From the NCBI RefSeq assembly GCF_051379705.1, contig NZ_CP179868.1:3534001-3598000 (forward strand): DNA of 64,000 bases, in the 5' to 3' direction. Source of the DNA: Ekhidna sp051379705 (GTDB lineage: Bacteria; Bacteroidota; Bacteroidia; Cytophagales; Cyclobacteriaceae). This document shows, one piece after another, positions 18,395-27,437 of this stretch (position 1 is its first letter; each line of letters opens with the position of its first letter). Below the pieces are notes generated by a model, which was not told the DNA's origin, searched no databases, and saw only the letters and a program-made list of their open reading frames with translations. Position numbers and translations under genes: made by a program.

Positions 18395-21007
18395 TTACTC
18401 GTCTTTTAGCGCTTTAGAAGGGTTAGCGATAGCTGCTTGATAAGATTTTGTACTTACGACGAGCCAGGTCAACGCAAGTATGATAAGCACGGGAAGAGCC
18501 AATAGGTACCATGAAAGTTCGATTCGAGTGGTATAGCCTTGGAGCCAATCATTGAGCCAGTAAAATGCAGCGGCAATTCCAAAAACACTACCAGCCAAAA
18601 CAAGCTTGGTGAAATCCTTGATGATCATATTGATGAGAGATGAAATGGTTGCGCCCATCACTTTTCTTACGGCGATTTCCTTATAGCGCTTTTGTAAAAC
18701 AAAGGTGGTCAACGCGAACAAGCCAAGAATAGCTATGAAAATGGCCATTCCTGAAAATGTAGTAAATATCATCCCAAACCTTTTTTCGGCTTCAAACTGC
18801 CGTTGAAAGGTGTCGTCAAGGAATCTTGCCTCGAACGGATAACCACCAGCCAACTGTGACCACTCTTGTTCTACATCTTCAAAGACTTTCTTGAGATTCT
18901 CATTAGAGAAATTAATCAGGATATAGGACTGATGATAGATGCCAATTTCATATCCGGGTGATCCATGACGAATGATGAGCGGACTGACGTCTCGCTTTAA
19001 TGAAGAGTAGTTGAAATCTTTTACCACTCCGATGACCGTGTAGATCTTGTCATCACGTTCTAGTTTTCTGCCTACAGGATCTTCCCATCCAAGCTCTTTC
19101 GCCAACGCTTGATTTACTATGATACCTGCTGTATCTGGGATAAAATTTGCTTTGAAAAAACGTCCATCTACAAGTTCCATGTTAAAGATTTTTTCTGCAC
19201 CTGGAGCCATAAAAACGTTGTTAGGACTGAAGGCTCTTCCACTTTCATTGGGAACAGAGTATCCGTAATCCGGGAATCCATAGAAAGGTACATTACTAGA
19301 TTTACTCACGTGGGAGATGTATGGTTTACTCTCCAATTCACTTTTTAAAACATCATACTTTTCTTCAAGCTGGATGCCGTTACTCACGACAAGTGTATTG
19401 TTGATATTGATTCCGATATCTTGTGATTTCAGAAATTCAACCTGAAAATAGATTACTAGTGTGATGGCAATCAAGAACACAGAAGTTGCAAACTGAAATG
19501 CGACCAGCACATTTCTCAGTGTCTGCTTGCCGGACATTGCAACTCCACCTTTCAAAGCCTGAATGGGATTGAAGCGAGACATCACATAGGCTGGATATCC
19601 ACCAGCTAGTGGACCTACAATCAGGAGAAGTACCGCTAGGACAATGACGCTGTTTGGGGTAAATAGGTCGCCACTTTCAAAAGCTCTTTGAGTCAATTGA
19701 TTGAACAGATCGATAGACAATGTTGCAAGTACAGCAGCAAATAGCAGGGAAATCAATGTGATAAGCATTGATTCGGTTAAGAACTGTAAAATAATGTTTT
19801 TCCTTTGCGAACCAAGCGATTTTCGAATACCAACTTCCTTGGAACGTACCGAAGACCGGGCAGTTGAAAGGTTGATATAATTGATGCATGCAATGATGAG
19901 GATGAACACAGCGATGAGGCTGAAAATCAATATGCTCTCTTCATCGCCTTGTGTGCCCAGACTGAAATTCGGCTTTTTGAGATGAATATCTAAAATCGGG
20001 AACAAGGTGAAAGCAAAGTTTCTATTTGGATATTCCTTTTTCAGGGCTTCAAATGTTTCATGTCCAGTGTATTCGATGTAGTCAGGCCCAACTTTTTCCT
20101 CATAAAGGTCTGCTAGCAGGATGCTAACATCTCCTTGCCTGGCTGTTTCCTTAAGCTTTAAATAGGTAAAGGTGTTATTGCCACTCCAGTAATAGGTTCC
20201 ATCTGGGTCAACATGATTGGCTACAATGTATGAGTAGGGGATATGGGTATTTTTGGGAGGATCTGACACAATACCTACTACCTTAAATTGATCTCCGTCA
20301 ATGGTAATGACTTGGTTCATCGGCTCCTCGTCAATGAAATACTTATCTGCTAATGTCTCAGTTAAGATTACATGATCGGGTTCGGTCAAGGCATAAGAAC
20401 TACTGCCTTGAAGGAGTTTGATATCAAAGACGCCAAGAAAGTTTTGATCTACCCATAGTCCGCCATCCTGTAGAATGCCCTGATCGCCAACCTCTAAAAA
20501 TGACTCTGCTAGTCCATTCACTTTGGTCGCCGCTTGTACTTGAGGAATTTCGGCCTGGATAGTTTGCGCCAGAAGCGTTGGTGTCCAGCGGCCATTATCG
20601 CCGTTGGCTACTCGATACATTCGATCTACCTCTGGATAAAAATTGTCATAGCTTTTTTCGTGAAAGATGTACATCGAAATCAGCAAGGCTGATGCGATTG
20701 CGACCGCTAATCCTGAAATGTTTATAGCTGTGTAGCTTTTTTGTTTTAATAGGGTTCTTATGGCAACCTTTAAATAATTTTTGATCATAGCAAGAGTGGT
20801 TAATTGTTCAAAATCATCTATTCCTTTTAAATATCTTAATCTGAAGAATCGGAGGGTATTCCATCCAAAGCGGAACTTTGCTTTGCGAGTAGAACCACCC
20901 CGTATGAAGAGCTCGTATAGATCTCCCTCAATTTGTTCACGATATCTTTCCTTGTAGAAAAATTGAAGGAACGTTAATGCCCATTTTGGTGGTGAATTCT
21001 TCTTCAT
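18395..21007 (-). CDS. FtsX/MacB-type permease with prefix domain (cassette 2)
   Basis: An 870-residue paralogue of the permease at 15404-17995. The prefix domain (LTFLQFFYKERYREQIEGDLYE) occupies residues ~8-75. It is followed by a membrane segment near 95-112, a MacB-type periplasmic domain with the TETLADKYF and VVGIVSDPP motifs, three segments with RSSVRSKEVGIRKSLGSQ between them, a second periplasmic domain (VIGVVKDFNYSSL), and a final FtsX triple with KRYKEIAVRKVMGAT. The start overlaps the upstream PadR stop by four bases. No nucleotide-binding subunit is encoded nearby. Function in export or envelope stress is plausible but unproven. Confidence 0.9.
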   Translation of the reverse strand: MKKNSPPKWALTFLQFFYKERYREQIEGDLYELFIRGGSTRKAKFRFGWNTLRFFRLRYLKGIDDFEQLTTLAMIKNYLKVAIRTLLKQKSYTAINISGLAVAIASALLISMYIFHEKSYDNFYPEVDRMYRVANGDNGRWTPTLLAQTIQAEIPQVQAATKVNGLAESFLEVGDQGILQDGGLWVDQNFLGVFDIKLLQGSSSYALTEPDHVILTETLADKYFIDEEPMNQVITIDGDQFKVVGIVSDPPKNTHIPYSYIVANHVDPDGTYYWSGNNTFTYLKLKETARQGDVSILLADLYEEKVGPDYIEYTGHETFEALKKEYPNRNFAFTLFPILDIHLKKPNFSLGTQGDEESILIFSLIAVFILIIACINYINLSTARSSVRSKEVGIRKSLGSQRKNIILQFLTESMLITLISLLFAAVLATLSIDLFNQLTQRAFESGDLFTPNSVIVLAVLLLIVGPLAGGYPAYVMSRFNPIQALKGGVAMSGKQTLRNVLVAFQFATSVFLIAITLVIYFQVEFLKSQDIGININNTLVVSNGIQLEEKYDVLKSELESKPYISHVSKSSNVPFYGFPDYGYSVPNESGRAFSPNNVFMAPGAEKIFNMELVDGRFFKANFIPDTAGIIVNQALAKELGWEDPVGRKLERDDKIYTVIGVVKDFNYSSLKRDVSPLIIRHGSPGYEIGIYHQSYILINFSNENLKKVFEDVEQEWSQLAGGYPFEARFLDDTFQRQFEAEKRFGMIFTTFSGMAIFIAILGLFALTTFVLQKRYKEIAVRKVMGATISSLINMIIKDFTKLVLAGSVFGIAAAFYWLNDWLQGYTTRIELSWYLLALPVLIILALTWLVVSTKSYQAAIANPSKALKDE

Positions 21008-21342
21008 GTAAAACCTAAAATCGTTTTTGGGATTTGCTTGTAGAGCTGATTTCGTGTTTCATGTACATAGGTGATGGCTTTAGATCCTTCTGCTGTCACG
21101 CGAAATAGCCGTTTTCTGCGGCCGCCACGTTCGGCACTGGCACCACCCATGTAGGAGGACACAAATCCTTTTTTCTCAAGTCGATCCAAAACTGTATGTA
21201 CTGCACTGATATTGACTTTTCTTCCTATTTGATCATGGATTTCGTCCATGACGCGAACGCCGTAAGCTTCTTCGTTTAGAATGGCTACAATCATGAGCAC
21301 GAGTTCTTCAAGTTCTCCCAGTTGATAAGACTTAATCTTCAT
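21004..21342 (-). CDS. PadR family transcriptional regulator (cassette 2)
   Basis: A 112-residue PadR-type winged-helix protein (LGELEELVLMIVAILNEEAYG, then NISAVHTVLDRLEKKGFV and AERGGRRKRLFRVT). The gene overlaps the following permease by four bases and belongs to the same duplication as cassette 1, but differs enough that the two probably recognise different operators. Its ATG is preceded three bases upstream by AGGAGA, one of the few clear Shine-Dalgarno sequences in the window. Confidence 0.92.
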   Translation of the reverse strand: MKIKSYQLGELEELVLMIVAILNEEAYGVRVMDEIHDQIGRKVNISAVHTVLDRLEKKGFVSSYMGGASAERGGRRKRLFRVTAEGSKAITYVHETRNQLYKQIPKTILGFT

Positions 21343-21354
21343 ATCTCCTTTTGT

Positions 21355-21430
21355 GCTTTATTTAATTCATAAATGTAAATCAAATAAAGCCAAGATTACA
21401 CTTTCATTTCTTTTATAGATGTAAATGAAA
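21355..21430. promoter_or_regulatory. Two inverted repeats upstream of PadR (cassette 2)
   Basis: A perfect 9-bp inverted repeat, GCTTTATTT at 21355-21363 with AAATAAAGC at 21382-21390, lies 12 bp before the PadR start. A second, TTTCATTT at 21402-21409 with AAATGAAA at 21423-21430, follows. Both sit in the AT-rich promoter region and are candidate PadR operators. Confidence 0.5.
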
Positions 21431-21451
21431 TGTGAAGGTTGCACATTGGTC

Positions 21452-21487
21452 AAAAAAAAATGTGACAACCAGGCTGGCCGTCACATT
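21452..21487 (-). terminator. Rho-independent terminator of the PPK2-CBS operon
   Basis: On the minus strand AATGTGAC and GTCACATT form an eight-pair stem, with a further GGCC/CCAGCCTGG-rich loop, followed by nine T (A run 21452-21460 on the plus strand). It lies 27 bp beyond the CBS gene stop. Confidence 0.85.
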
Positions 21488-21514
21488 CGCTAAATAGATA
21501 ATGTTTTTGAAAAA

Positions 21515-21934
21515 TCAGAATTGCTCGATGAAATAATTAATGATGTCGGTTGTGGTTATAATCCCCACAAGCTTATCATTTTCAACTACTGGCAAAGCAT
21601 GGAACTCACGCTTGGCAAAAACTTCTGCTGCATCTTTAATAGTATCATTCGGATTCAAGGTTTCAGGGCTATGTTTCATAACCTGATTGATTGAAAGCAT
21701 GTCGAATATGGCTTCATCTGAACCTGTCTGATCTTCACCGAAGGTATTTCCAAAACTGATACGCAGTATATCCGTTTGGCTCAAAATCCCTATCAATTTA
21801 TCTCCTGACACAACAGGAATGTGCCGGATGTGATATTTATTAAAGAGTTCGTTAGCCTCTTTTAAAGAATTGGTAATATTTACGGTTTGAACGTCCTTAG
21901 TCATGACGTTCTCTACTTTTTCTCTCTTTTTCAT
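21515..21934 (-). CDS. CBS-pair domain protein
   Basis: A 139-residue protein made almost entirely of two CBS domains: residues ~8-60 (VENVMTKDVQTVNITNSL, HIRHIPVVSGDKLIGILSQTDIL) and ~77-139 (INQVMKHSPETLNPNDTI, EFHALPVVENDKLVGIITTTDII). Such pairs bind adenine nucleotides. It is encoded 22 bp downstream of the PPK2 gene on the same transcript, which suggests a regulatory or energy-sensing role linked to polyphosphate or nucleotide levels; that link is inference. Confidence 0.9.
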   Translation of the reverse strand: MKKREKVENVMTKDVQTVNITNSLKEANELFNKYHIRHIPVVSGDKLIGILSQTDILRISFGNTFGEDQTGSDEAIFDMLSINQVMKHSPETLNPNDTIKDAAEVFAKREFHALPVVENDKLVGIITTTDIINYFIEQF

Positions 21935-21956
21935 AATTATATATAGTTAAATCGGG

Positions 21957-22847
21957 TTAATCACTAGATGCTGCGGAACGATGAAATCTGCTGGCTACTT
22001 CCGGATCTGGATCCAGAGAAATATTAGCTTGATCCTTCCCTTCATAATTCAGATGATTCAGTACATACCTTATGGTCTCAAGTCTTGCTCTTTTCTTATT
22101 ATTCGCCTCAATTATTATCCATGGGCTGTAAGACATGTGAGTACGTGAAAACATTTCTTTTTTATACTTGGTATAGTCATCCCAATGTTCTTGTGCCTTT
22201 TCGTCAATTGGACTTAGCTTCCACTGTTTCAGTGGATCTCCTTTACGCGAGTCAAACCTACTCTTCTGCTCTGTTTTGGATATTGAAAGCCAAAACTTGA
22301 TAATTTCTACTCCATCCTCATAAAGCATATGCTCAAATTCAGGAACCTGGAGTAGGAAAGTCCGGTACTCGTCCTCTGTGCAGAAACCCATTACAGGTTC
22401 TACAACAGCTCGGTTGTACCAGCTTCTATCATAAAAGGTGATCTCACCAGGATTCGGTAGTGTGTTGACATATCGTTGAAAATACCATTGGCCTTTCTCA
22501 ACTTCTGTTGGCTTGCTCAAGGCAACAACACGCATGGCTCGAGGATTAAGGTGTTCAATAAATCTTCGAATATTGCCCCCTTTGCCAGCGGCATCTCTAC
22601 CTTCAAAAATGATAGCCAATCGTCGGTTATTCATGTGGACGTCTCGCTGAAGCTTAACCAATTCAATTTGGAGTTGCTTTAGTTCATGCTCATAGTTAAG
22701 CGAGAACATTAGCTTTTCAATGTCGTGGTTTTTTTCCTTTAAAATCCTTTTGATTCCCTGTGCAGAATTGATCCTTTGCAGGTCTTCAGCCGTAAGGTCA
22801 AGCTTTTCTACAGTTTCACTATTTTTCTCAGCCATCGTACCAATCAT
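21957..22847 (-). CDS. ppk2: Polyphosphate kinase 2
   Basis: Transfers phosphate between polyphosphate and nucleoside mono- or diphosphates. This 296-residue single-domain enzyme has the PPK2 Walker A FEGRDAAGKGG (residues 81-91), the lid and Walker B EITFYDRSWYNR (about 135-146), and the conserved PVMGFCTEDEY and FWLSISKTEQ.RF segments. A second ATG at residue 5 (22835) is possible as the start. It is co-transcribed with the CBS-domain gene. Whether it prefers ADP, GDP or AMP cannot be read from sequence alone. Confidence 0.93.
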   Translation of the reverse strand: MIGTMAEKNSETVEKLDLTAEDLQRINSAQGIKRILKEKNHDIEKLMFSLNYEHELKQLQIELVKLQRDVHMNNRRLAIIFEGRDAAGKGGNIRRFIEHLNPRAMRVVALSKPTEVEKGQWYFQRYVNTLPNPGEITFYDRSWYNRAVVEPVMGFCTEDEYRTFLLQVPEFEHMLYEDGVEIIKFWLSISKTEQKSRFDSRKGDPLKQWKLSPIDEKAQEHWDDYTKYKKEMFSRTHMSYSPWIIIEANNKKRARLETIRYVLNHLNYEGKDQANISLDPDPEVASRFHRSAASSD

Positions 22848-22943
22848 TTAATTAATTGAGGCCAAGGTATGTATGGCAATAGATGCAATAAAGGATAAAC
22901 GTCAACCTTGACTTTGATTAAAATCAAGTATCTAGAAATAATT

Positions 22944-23453
22944 TTATTCAGGAGAGATACTAGCTCTCGGACCCATCTCCACCACTTCAAGATTTTTGAT
23001 CTCGCCATTGGCCAAATCAAACCGTAACAATGTTTTTATCTTGTGAAATCCATGTTTACCTGCCGCACCGGGATTCATGAAAAGTAGATGGTTTACTTTA
23101 TCTGGCATCACTTTCAGGATGTGCGAGTGTCCGCACACTAAGATCTTGGGCTGGTACTGCTTGACATAGGAAAGTACCTTCTTGTTATACTTTGGTGGTT
23201 TTGCTGCAATGTGTGTAATTAGTACACGAACACCTTCTCTTTCAAAGATTTCGCCTTCCTTACATTCTTGTCGGAGTTTACCTCCGTCGATGTTTCCCCA
23301 AACCGCAATCGTAGGCTTGAATTTCTTTAATTCCTCGAGTACTTCCATGGTTCCGATATCACCTGCATGCCAGATCTCATCGACCTCCTTGAAGTACTCG
23401 AATATCTTAGGATCTAAATAACCGTGGGTGTCAGATAGGAGACCGATCTTCAT
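22944..23453 (-). CDS. Metallophosphoesterase, YfcE/MJ0936 type
   Basis: A 169-residue calcineurin-like phosphoesterase with all metal-binding motifs: LLSDTHG (residues 4-10), HAGDIG near 29-34, WGNIDGG near 52-58, LITHIAAKP near 79-87 and CGHSH near 107-111. Members hydrolyse phosphodiesters in vitro; the natural substrate is unknown. It is divergent from the thioredoxin-like gene and shares a 52-bp promoter region with it. Confidence 0.9.
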   Translation of the reverse strand: MKIGLLSDTHGYLDPKIFEYFKEVDEIWHAGDIGTMEVLEELKKFKPTIAVWGNIDGGKLRQECKEGEIFEREGVRVLITHIAAKPPKYNKKVLSYVKQYQPKILVCGHSHILKVMPDKVNHLLFMNPGAAGKHGFHKIKTLLRFDLANGEIKNLEVVEMGPRASISPE

Positions 23454-23458
23454 TTGCG

Positions 23459-23466
23459 TATCTTTG
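23459..23466 (+). promoter_or_regulatory. Bacteroidota -7 element for the thioredoxin-like gene
   Basis: TATCTTTG is a full match to TAnnTTTG and lies 39 bp before the ATG at 23506. No TTG is present at the expected -33 position. Confidence 0.4.
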
Positions 23467-23505
23467 TAATGAAACTAAATCGGGGTATAAATCCGTTTTA
23501 TAGTC

Positions 23506-24042
23506 ATGCGAGCGCTAAAATATTTATTTGTTTCTGTAATACTGTTAGGACTGACTTCATTTGATTTACCGAAAGCAAATGAGGTTCGATGGTTAACCTT
23601 TGAGGAAGCAATGGAGCTTTATGAAAAAGAACCAAAGAAACTCCTAATTGATCTTTACACAGATTGGTGCGGATGGTGCAAAGTGATGGACAAGAATACC
23701 TATGGGAATGCCACCATTGCTACTTACATTAATGAAAATTTCTACGCCATTAAATTCAACGCTGAGCAAAAAGAGCCGGTCGAGTTTAATGGACATACAT
23801 TTGAATTTATACCTGAAGCGGGCAGAAAAGGGACACACTCTATTGCTTATGCCGTGACAGGAAATAACCTAAGCGGCTATCCAATGACCGTCTTTATGGA
23901 TGAGGAATTAAGAATCATCCAACCGATATCCGGCTACCTTAAGCCCGATCAGATGGAGCCAATACTCACATTCATTGGTGGAGGTCATTACAAAACGACC
24001 AAGTGGGAGGATTTTAAAAAAAATCACAAATCTGCACTTTGA
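23506..24042 (+). CDS. Exported thioredoxin-fold protein
   Basis: A 178-residue protein with an N-terminal hydrophobic signal segment (residues 4-20). Its thioredoxin-like domain carries the redox motif WCGWC (around residues 49-53) in DLYTDWCGWCKVMDK and a cis-proline in SGYPMTVFMD. It is likely a periplasmic thiol-disulfide or disulfide reductase-type protein of the Thioredoxin_7/DUF255-like group. The insertion between the CXXC and the cis-Pro is longer than in thioredoxin. Followed by its own 84-bp gap before the next gene. Confidence 0.87.
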   Translation: MRALKYLFVSVILLGLTSFDLPKANEVRWLTFEEAMELYEKEPKKLLIDLYTDWCGWCKVMDKNTYGNATIATYINENFYAIKFNAEQKEPVEFNGHTFEFIPEAGRKGTHSIAYAVTGNNLSGYPMTVFMDEELRIIQPISGYLKPDQMEPILTFIGGGHYKTTKWEDFKKNHKSAL

Positions 24043-24126
24043 TATTGCAACCTTTCTGTTTTTTCTAAATCTATAGAACTGTAGACCGAGCAAAAGCTCA
24101 ACCCTAACTCTTAAAATTTAGAAGAC

Positions 24127-24873
24127 ATGAAAAAATCATTTATCATAACACTAATTGGAATCCTTGTCGCTGGAGCAACTTTTGCTCAGGATGAAGAGAC
24201 TAGAAGCTTAAGCTCATTTTCTGAAATATCTGCTCATGAGGGCATAGATGTATATATCAAAGAAGGAAGTAAGGAGGAAGCAAGGATTATTTCCGATAGC
24301 CATGACCTGGATGAAGTTCTAACAGAGGTTAGCTCAGGTAGACTAAAAATTCATCTGGAAGGCAATAATCATCGAAATATTGATGTAAAAGTCTATGTGA
24401 CTTATAAATCTATCAAGGGTATTTCATCTTCCTCAGCGTCTTCGCTCACATCTGATGGATCCATTGATGCAAATGGTGGAGACTTTGATGTAGACGTAAG
24501 CAGTGCAGGAGATATCGATGCAAGTATTGAAAATGCAGATGAAATAACTATTGATGCTTCAAGTGCAGGTGACGCTCGACTCAAAGTAGAAGCGAACGAA
24601 ATAGAGGCAGATGTATCTAGCGCCGGAGAAATTGAAGTGGAAGGAAGCGCAAGAAAGCAAGACATAGAAGCGAGCAGTTCCGGTGATTATGATTCATACG
24701 ACCTGCAAAGCGAAGAGGTGGAAGCTACTGCGAGTAGCGGCGGCTCTGTGAAAGTAAATGTCACCTCAAAGCTGGACGCCCGAGCAAGTAGCGGTGGATC
24801 TGTGAGATACAAGGGAAGCCCAAAATATTTAGATGCTAGCTCAAGCAGTGGAGGATCCGTAAGGAAATCTTAA
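24127..24873 (+). CDS. GIN-domain (DUF2807) secreted protein
   Basis: A 248-residue exported protein with signal peptide MKKSFIITLIGILVAGATFAQ. The mature part is a DUF2807 'putative auto-transporter adhesin, head GIN' domain: short beta-helical turns with recurring SSAGD/SSGGSV (for example DVSSAGDIDASIE, DASSAGDARLKVE, ASSGGSVKV). The family is common in Bacteroidota, is predicted to fold as a right-handed beta-helix, and has no proven function. A strong terminator follows 18 bp after the stop. Confidence 0.9.
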   Translation: MKKSFIITLIGILVAGATFAQDEETRSLSSFSEISAHEGIDVYIKEGSKEEARIISDSHDLDEVLTEVSSGRLKIHLEGNNHRNIDVKVYVTYKSIKGISSSSASSLTSDGSIDANGGDFDVDVSSAGDIDASIENADEITIDASSAGDARLKVEANEIEADVSSAGEIEVEGSARKQDIEASSSGDYDSYDLQSEEVEATASSGGSVKVNVTSKLDARASSGGSVRYKGSPKYLDASSSSGGSVRKS

Positions 24874-24891
24874 GATATTAGCACATACAAT

Positions 24892-24925
24892 AAAAGGCCT
24901 GCATACTTTTGTGCAGGCCTTTTTT
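24892..24925 (+). terminator. Rho-independent terminator after the GIN-domain gene
   Basis: Perfect 12-bp arms (AAAAGGCCTGCA and TGCAGGCCTTTT) around an 8-nt loop, with the T run continuing to 24925. The next gene starts only 11 bp after the T run. Confidence 0.9.
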
Positions 24926-24936
24926 ATTTCTATTTC

Positions 24937-25956
24937 ATGAGAAGACTTTTATTCCTGACCATTTTATCCATCAGTTTATTTAGTTGCGAGTCATCCGAAG
25001 AGCGTACTCAGCGATTTTTCCAATTAGGCAATAATGCCTTAGCCGATGGATATTTCCAACAATCCATCGAATTTTACAATCAGGCACTGAAAGAAACACC
25101 CAACTATGCTGCAGCATTGAACAATCGTGGAGTTGCTAGAATAGAATCCGATCATCCTTATGAGGCTATTCTGGACTACAATAAGGCCATTCAGATTGAT
25201 CCGGAATATTTGGACGCTCTTTTTAACAGAGCCTATGCGTATGAAGAAATTGGTCAATTTAAGAATGCACTAAAAGACATAAATCACATTCAAACGCTAA
25301 AACCAGACTCAGCTTTTGTTCATTTCTATCAAGGCCTGGTAGAAACAAAAATGAGAAATTACAATGAAGCACTCACGAGCTTCAATCTGGCCGACAGTCT
25401 TAATCCACTCAATCCCGAAACGATAATCAATAAAGCAACCATCTACTACTTTCTTGAGGATTATAAAACAGCAGAAAGTTTCGTAAACGATGCACTGGAG
25501 CTGAGCAGTGAAGATGCCAATGCCTATAGCTTGCTGAGTTTGATAGAAATGAAAAAAGGAAATTATCAGGCCTCCCTGGCAGAAATAAATCGTGCGCTGG
25601 ATATTGTGCCTGGTGAACCGTATTTTCTAAACAACAGAGGTTTCATCTACCTGCAAATGGACAGCCTATCTTCTGCAATAGAAGATATCAATAGAAGTAT
25701 CGTTTTAAATCCCAAAAATGGATGGGCCTATAGGAATAAGGGTATCTATCTAACAAAAATCGAAGATTATGAAGGCGCTCTGGGACTCTTCGATCGAGCC
25801 ATTCAATCCAATGAATTCATTGATGAGTTGTACTTCTACCTTGGGAATGTTCATAAAACGCTTGGAGACGCCGAAGCGGCTTGCCAGGCATGGTTAAAAG
25901 GAGCTGAGCTAAATGAACTTGGCAGCAAGCAAATGCTGGTTCAAAATTGTGATTGA
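24937..25956 (+). CDS. TPR-repeat lipoprotein
   Basis: A 339-residue protein with a lipoprotein signal ending in LFSC (Cys17) and then about eight consecutive 34-residue tetratricopeptide repeats (for example AAALNNRGVARIESDHPYEA and GWAYRNKGIYLTKIEDYEGA). It should be anchored in the outer or inner membrane facing the periplasm and serve as a protein-interaction scaffold. The start codon lies only 11 bp past the upstream terminator, so the promoter must overlap the hairpin or the gene relies on read-through. The 3' end overlaps the convergent membrane-protein gene by 16 bp. Confidence 0.9.
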   Translation: MRRLLFLTILSISLFSCESSEERTQRFFQLGNNALADGYFQQSIEFYNQALKETPNYAAALNNRGVARIESDHPYEAILDYNKAIQIDPEYLDALFNRAYAYEEIGQFKNALKDINHIQTLKPDSAFVHFYQGLVETKMRNYNEALTSFNLADSLNPLNPETIINKATIYYFLEDYKTAESFVNDALELSSEDANAYSLLSLIEMKKGNYQASLAEINRALDIVPGEPYFLNNRGFIYLQMDSLSSAIEDINRSIVLNPKNGWAYRNKGIYLTKIEDYEGALGLFDRAIQSNEFIDELYFYLGNVHKTLGDAEAACQAWLKGAELNELGSKQMLVQNCD

Positions 25957-26654
25957 TCTTTCTTGAACACCAGCTGGTAGATCGATACCAGATGGCTGAA
26001 CAAAATAACCGGTACGATGAAAGTAGGAAGTAAAACATAGGGGAAGTAAAACACTCCGAGATTGGCTGCTTGTGCGCTGGTCGGTGTATAAAAGTATGGC
26101 ATGTAGCTAACAGCCATTTGCACAATGTTGATCAAAAGTGCTAGTGCTATCACATTCCAAATAATTGCTCCAATCCTACTCTTACTTCTGGCGCCAACCA
26201 TAAATACCGCTGCAAAAGGAGCTGAAATGCCTGATATAATATCCAGATTGCTTCCCTCGAATGTCATATCCATAGGTATCGCCCGTGAAACTGCCAACCA
26301 CCATAAAACCATCTCCACCGGAACCCGCACAATGTGTATATAATGCAAGGTGGTTATGGGTATATTTTTTAGAATAGCCCTTGTCCTTGGCCAAACAAAT
26401 AGAAAGACAATCGCGATTAGGGTGACACTTACTGTGAGTGGTAGTCTGGGGAAACCGGAAAGATTAGTGAAATATCCGTTGAAGGTTTGAACGCTAACAA
26501 AAAATATCCATCCAACAAGTAAAGTAATAACCAGCGAAGGAGTAATGCTTTTCTTGCTCGTCGTTGCAGTGCTAATTGCGTAATATAGAAACCCTAGTAC
26601 TGCCACAACGATAGCAATAAAGGTAGCTGCTACATAATTTGGGATATCTTCCAT
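25941..26654 (-). CDS. Seven-helix membrane protein, function unknown
   Basis: A 237-residue polytopic protein with about seven membrane segments (from residues ~8-26 to 205-227) and a short cytoplasmic tail KKDQSQF. No conserved catalytic motif was recognised; the pattern TTLHYIHIVRVPVEMVLWW is the most distinctive stretch. Convergent with the TPR lipoprotein, overlapping it by 16 bp, and divergent from the Nudix gene. Confidence 0.7.
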   Translation of the reverse strand: MEDIPNYVAATFIAIVVAVLGFLYYAISTATTSKKSITPSLVITLLVGWIFFVSVQTFNGYFTNLSGFPRLPLTVSVTLIAIVFLFVWPRTRAILKNIPITTLHYIHIVRVPVEMVLWWLAVSRAIPMDMTFEGSNLDIISGISAPFAAVFMVGARSKSRIGAIIWNVIALALLINIVQMAVSYMPYFYTPTSAQAANLGVFYFPYVLLPTFIVPVILFSHLVSIYQLVFKKDQSQF

Positions 26655-26728
26655 TTAGGTGATTAGCGATGACAGTTCAATATAATTATAAAAGGGAAAT
26701 GAAATAGTCATGCTTAATTTGCATTGAA

Positions 26729-27370
26729 ATGAATTTCGATGAATTGACCAGATTCTTGGAGAAGCGCGTGCGGTTACCCATGCCCGGACATGCAGCACAC
26801 CAAAAAATGAAGCCCACTTTGGCGGATGGAGCTCCTCTGAAACTTAAACATTCCACCCCTCCAAGAAAAGGCGGTGTACTTATTCTATTGTATGAAGATG
26901 AAGGGATTGTTCGCTTTCCACTGATTCAAAGACCCAACTATGAAGGGATCCATAGTGGCCAAATGGCACTACCGGGAGGCAGGTATGAGGAGGAAGATAG
27001 AGACCAGTACAGAACGGCACTTCGAGAGAGCAATGAAGAAATAGGGGTGGATCAAACGAAAGTTGAGATAATAGGGAGCTTGTCAGAGTTTTTTGTATCA
27101 GCTAGTAATTACATGGTTTTACCTGTGATTGGTAAGATTGACTTCAAGCCAAAATTTATACCTGAGCCCCGCGAGGTACACGATGTGGTGACTCCACCAA
27201 TCAGTCACCTTGCAGATCCGGGGCGATTGAAGGAAAAAGAAATCACAGTGCGAAATGGCTTCAAAATGCAATGTCCATATTTTGATCTTGAAGGACGCAC
27301 TGTCTGGGGAGCTACCGCAATGATGTTAAGCGAAATGGTCGAAATCCTAAAAGAGTTTGATAGAAGCTAA
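26729..27370 (+). CDS. Nudix hydrolase, CoA pyrophosphatase (NudL) type
   Basis: A 213-residue Nudix enzyme. The Nudix box is complete from GGRYEEEDRDQYRTALRE to SNEEIGV (about residues 81-105), preceded by the LPGG that is typical of the NudL/CoAse subgroup. The N-terminal MPGHAAHQKMKP segment also fits Bacteroidota CoAse-like members. Predicted to cleave CoA or its derivatives to 3',5'-ADP and phosphopantetheine; other nucleoside diphosphate derivatives are possible. Confidence 0.88.
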   Translation: MNFDELTRFLEKRVRLPMPGHAAHQKMKPTLADGAPLKLKHSTPPRKGGVLILLYEDEGIVRFPLIQRPNYEGIHSGQMALPGGRYEEEDRDQYRTALRESNEEIGVDQTKVEIIGSLSEFFVSASNYMVLPVIGKIDFKPKFIPEPREVHDVVTPPISHLADPGRLKEKEITVRNGFKMQCPYFDLEGRTVWGATAMMLSEMVEILKEFDRS

Positions 27371-27437
27371 TCATTCGATCATTAAAGGATAATATTCTGT
27401 TTCCACACACATTCAATGGGTATTGTACATTTGGGTC

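Noticed and set aside
24402..24665. Minus-strand frame opposite the GIN-domain gene.
   Set aside because: Its Ser/Ala repeats are the antisense image of the SSAGD repeats.
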